A DNA stretch of 64,000 bases from Verrucomicrobiales bacterium (GTDB lineage Bacteria; Verrucomicrobiota; Verrucomicrobiia; Verrucomicrobiales; DEV007). Shown here in pieces: positions 63,488-64,000 of the stretch. Under the pieces are notes generated by a model. The model made no database searches. It saw only the letters and a program-made list of their open reading frames with translations, and was not told the DNA's origin. Each line of letters starts with the position of its first letter. Position 1 is the first letter of the stretch. The translations under genes and the position numbers were made by a program. The DNA lies in assembly GCA_028047635.1 (NCBI GenBank), contig JAOFXR010000001.1, positions 62,001-126,000 of the forward strand. Direction: 5' to 3'.

Positions 63488-64000
63488 ATGATGGCCACAC
63501 CCATGAATCGACGTCGCTTTGTCCTCAAATCGCTTGGAGCCTCCCTAGCCTTGCCGGGATTACCGTCACTCCTTGCTATAACAGCAGAAGGAAGTGCCGC
63601 GATCCAGGCAACTAAAGGAGCCGGAGTAGGAGCAAAACGCTTCGTCGCGGTGGGTAACCTACTCGGATTCCAGCAGGACTCCTTTTTCCCTGAAACGACC
63701 GGAAAAAACTACGAGTCAACGACCTTGCTGAAGACACTGGAAGCGAACCGTGATCATATGACCGTTTACCGTGGCCTCGACCATGGCGTCAAAGGCGGGC
63801 ACTTCGCGGTGCATTCATTCCTTTCCGGAGTCCTCAATTCAGAAGCGCAGAATCGTCCCGATGGAAACGTGAGTATTGACCAATACATGGCCGATGAAGT
63901 GGGAGTTGAGACACGCTTCCCCTCCCTCACGGTCGGTTCCGAAGGAGGAATCCACGGCGGTTGCCAAATCGCCTGGACCAAATCCGGCGTGCGAGTCCCA
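63488..64000 (+). CDS. DUF1552 Tat-exported protein (3' end outside window)
   Basis: The frame opens after TAA at 63485-63487 and stays open to the right edge, giving about 171 residues. In-frame ATGs are at 63488, 63491 and 63503; the last begins MNRRRFVLKSLGASLALPGL, a twin-arginine signal. The mature part (FVAVGNLLGFQQDSFFPETT, MTVYRGLDHGVKGGHFAVHS) follows the DUF1552 pattern found widely in Planctomycetota and Verrucomicrobiota, usually beside DUF1592 cytochrome-like genes, which would lie beyond the window. Function unknown. Confidence 0.88.
   Translation, partial: MMATPMNRRRFVLKSLGASLALPGLPSLLAITAEGSAAIQATKGAGVGAKRFVAVGNLLGFQQDSFFPETTGKNYESTTLLKTLEANRDHMTVYRGLDHGVKGGHFAVHSFLSGVLNSEAQNRPDGNVSIDQYMADEVGVETRFPSLTVGSEGGIHGGCQIAWTKSGVRVP

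Noticed and set aside
1-64000. CRISPR arrays, insertion sequences, prophage or integrase genes
   Set aside because: No regularly spaced repeats, transposase, integrase or phage structural genes were seen on either strand.

Overview
The window looks like a chromosome segment from a Verrucomicrobiota bacterium, or a close relative in the PVC group. This is inferred from gene content: a DUF1552 Tat-exported protein, a DUF3472 protein with a C-terminal SHD1-like tail, many formylglycine sulfatases, a DUF6576-tailed rhomboid homologue, and a MoxR/DUF58/BatA cluster. No rRNA or tRNA gene was found to confirm it. The DNA is moderately GC-rich and densely coded. Many genes overlap by ATGA or TAATG, so several operons can be read directly.

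Left part (1-24.6 kb). After a partial membrane protein come a rhomboid-like protein, a secreted SGNH esterase, a Gfo/Idh/MocA oxidoreductase, the remains of a beta-helix gene and a sulfatase. Housekeeping genes follow: a DUF368 lipid-carrier translocase, peptide deformylase, an ExbB/ExbD/TonB energy-transducing operon, an OGG-type glycosylase, Rex, a sugar nucleotidyltransferase, a PpiC isomerase, YbaB-DnaX, a photolyase, OsmC and a NahK-like sugar kinase.

Middle part (24.7-47.4 kb). An FkbM methyltransferase pseudogene and an L,D-transpeptidase precede a glycan-degradation locus (26.4-37.7 kb). That locus holds a GntR regulator, a VCBS/sialidase-like protein, three sulfatases, an SSS symporter, an esterase and a DapA/NanA-family lyase, all on one strand and mostly with overlapping ends. 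It probably degrades a sulfated, acylated glycan and imports and cleaves the released sugar acid. Next come a RsmA-Nudix fusion, an esterase, a voltage-gated potassium channel with a zinc ribbon, and a MoxR-DUF58-BatA-VWA cluster.

Right part (47.4-61.2 kb) is a selenium region. selB, a four-gene PhnCDE-type ABC importer and selA lie together in the order selA-D-C-E-E-selB. selD follows and is itself a selenoprotein gene: a UGA at codon 17 stands at the catalytic Cys position, with a SECIS-like hairpin downstream. A DUF6428 gene at 60.7-61.2 kb ends TGT-TGA-GGC-TGA and is followed by a hairpin whose GGUC loop resembles the E. coli fdhF SECIS. This reads as a new candidate selenoprotein with a Gly-Cys-Sec-Gly C terminus and is the most interesting observation here. 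selC was not found.

Four genes are visibly broken: a beta-helix protein, FkbM, a MurK-MurQ fusion and an EF-hand-like protein with a T7 frameshift. Three of the MurQ lesions and the T7 lesion are single-base changes in short runs, so assembly error must be excluded. The in-frame stops cannot be explained that way.
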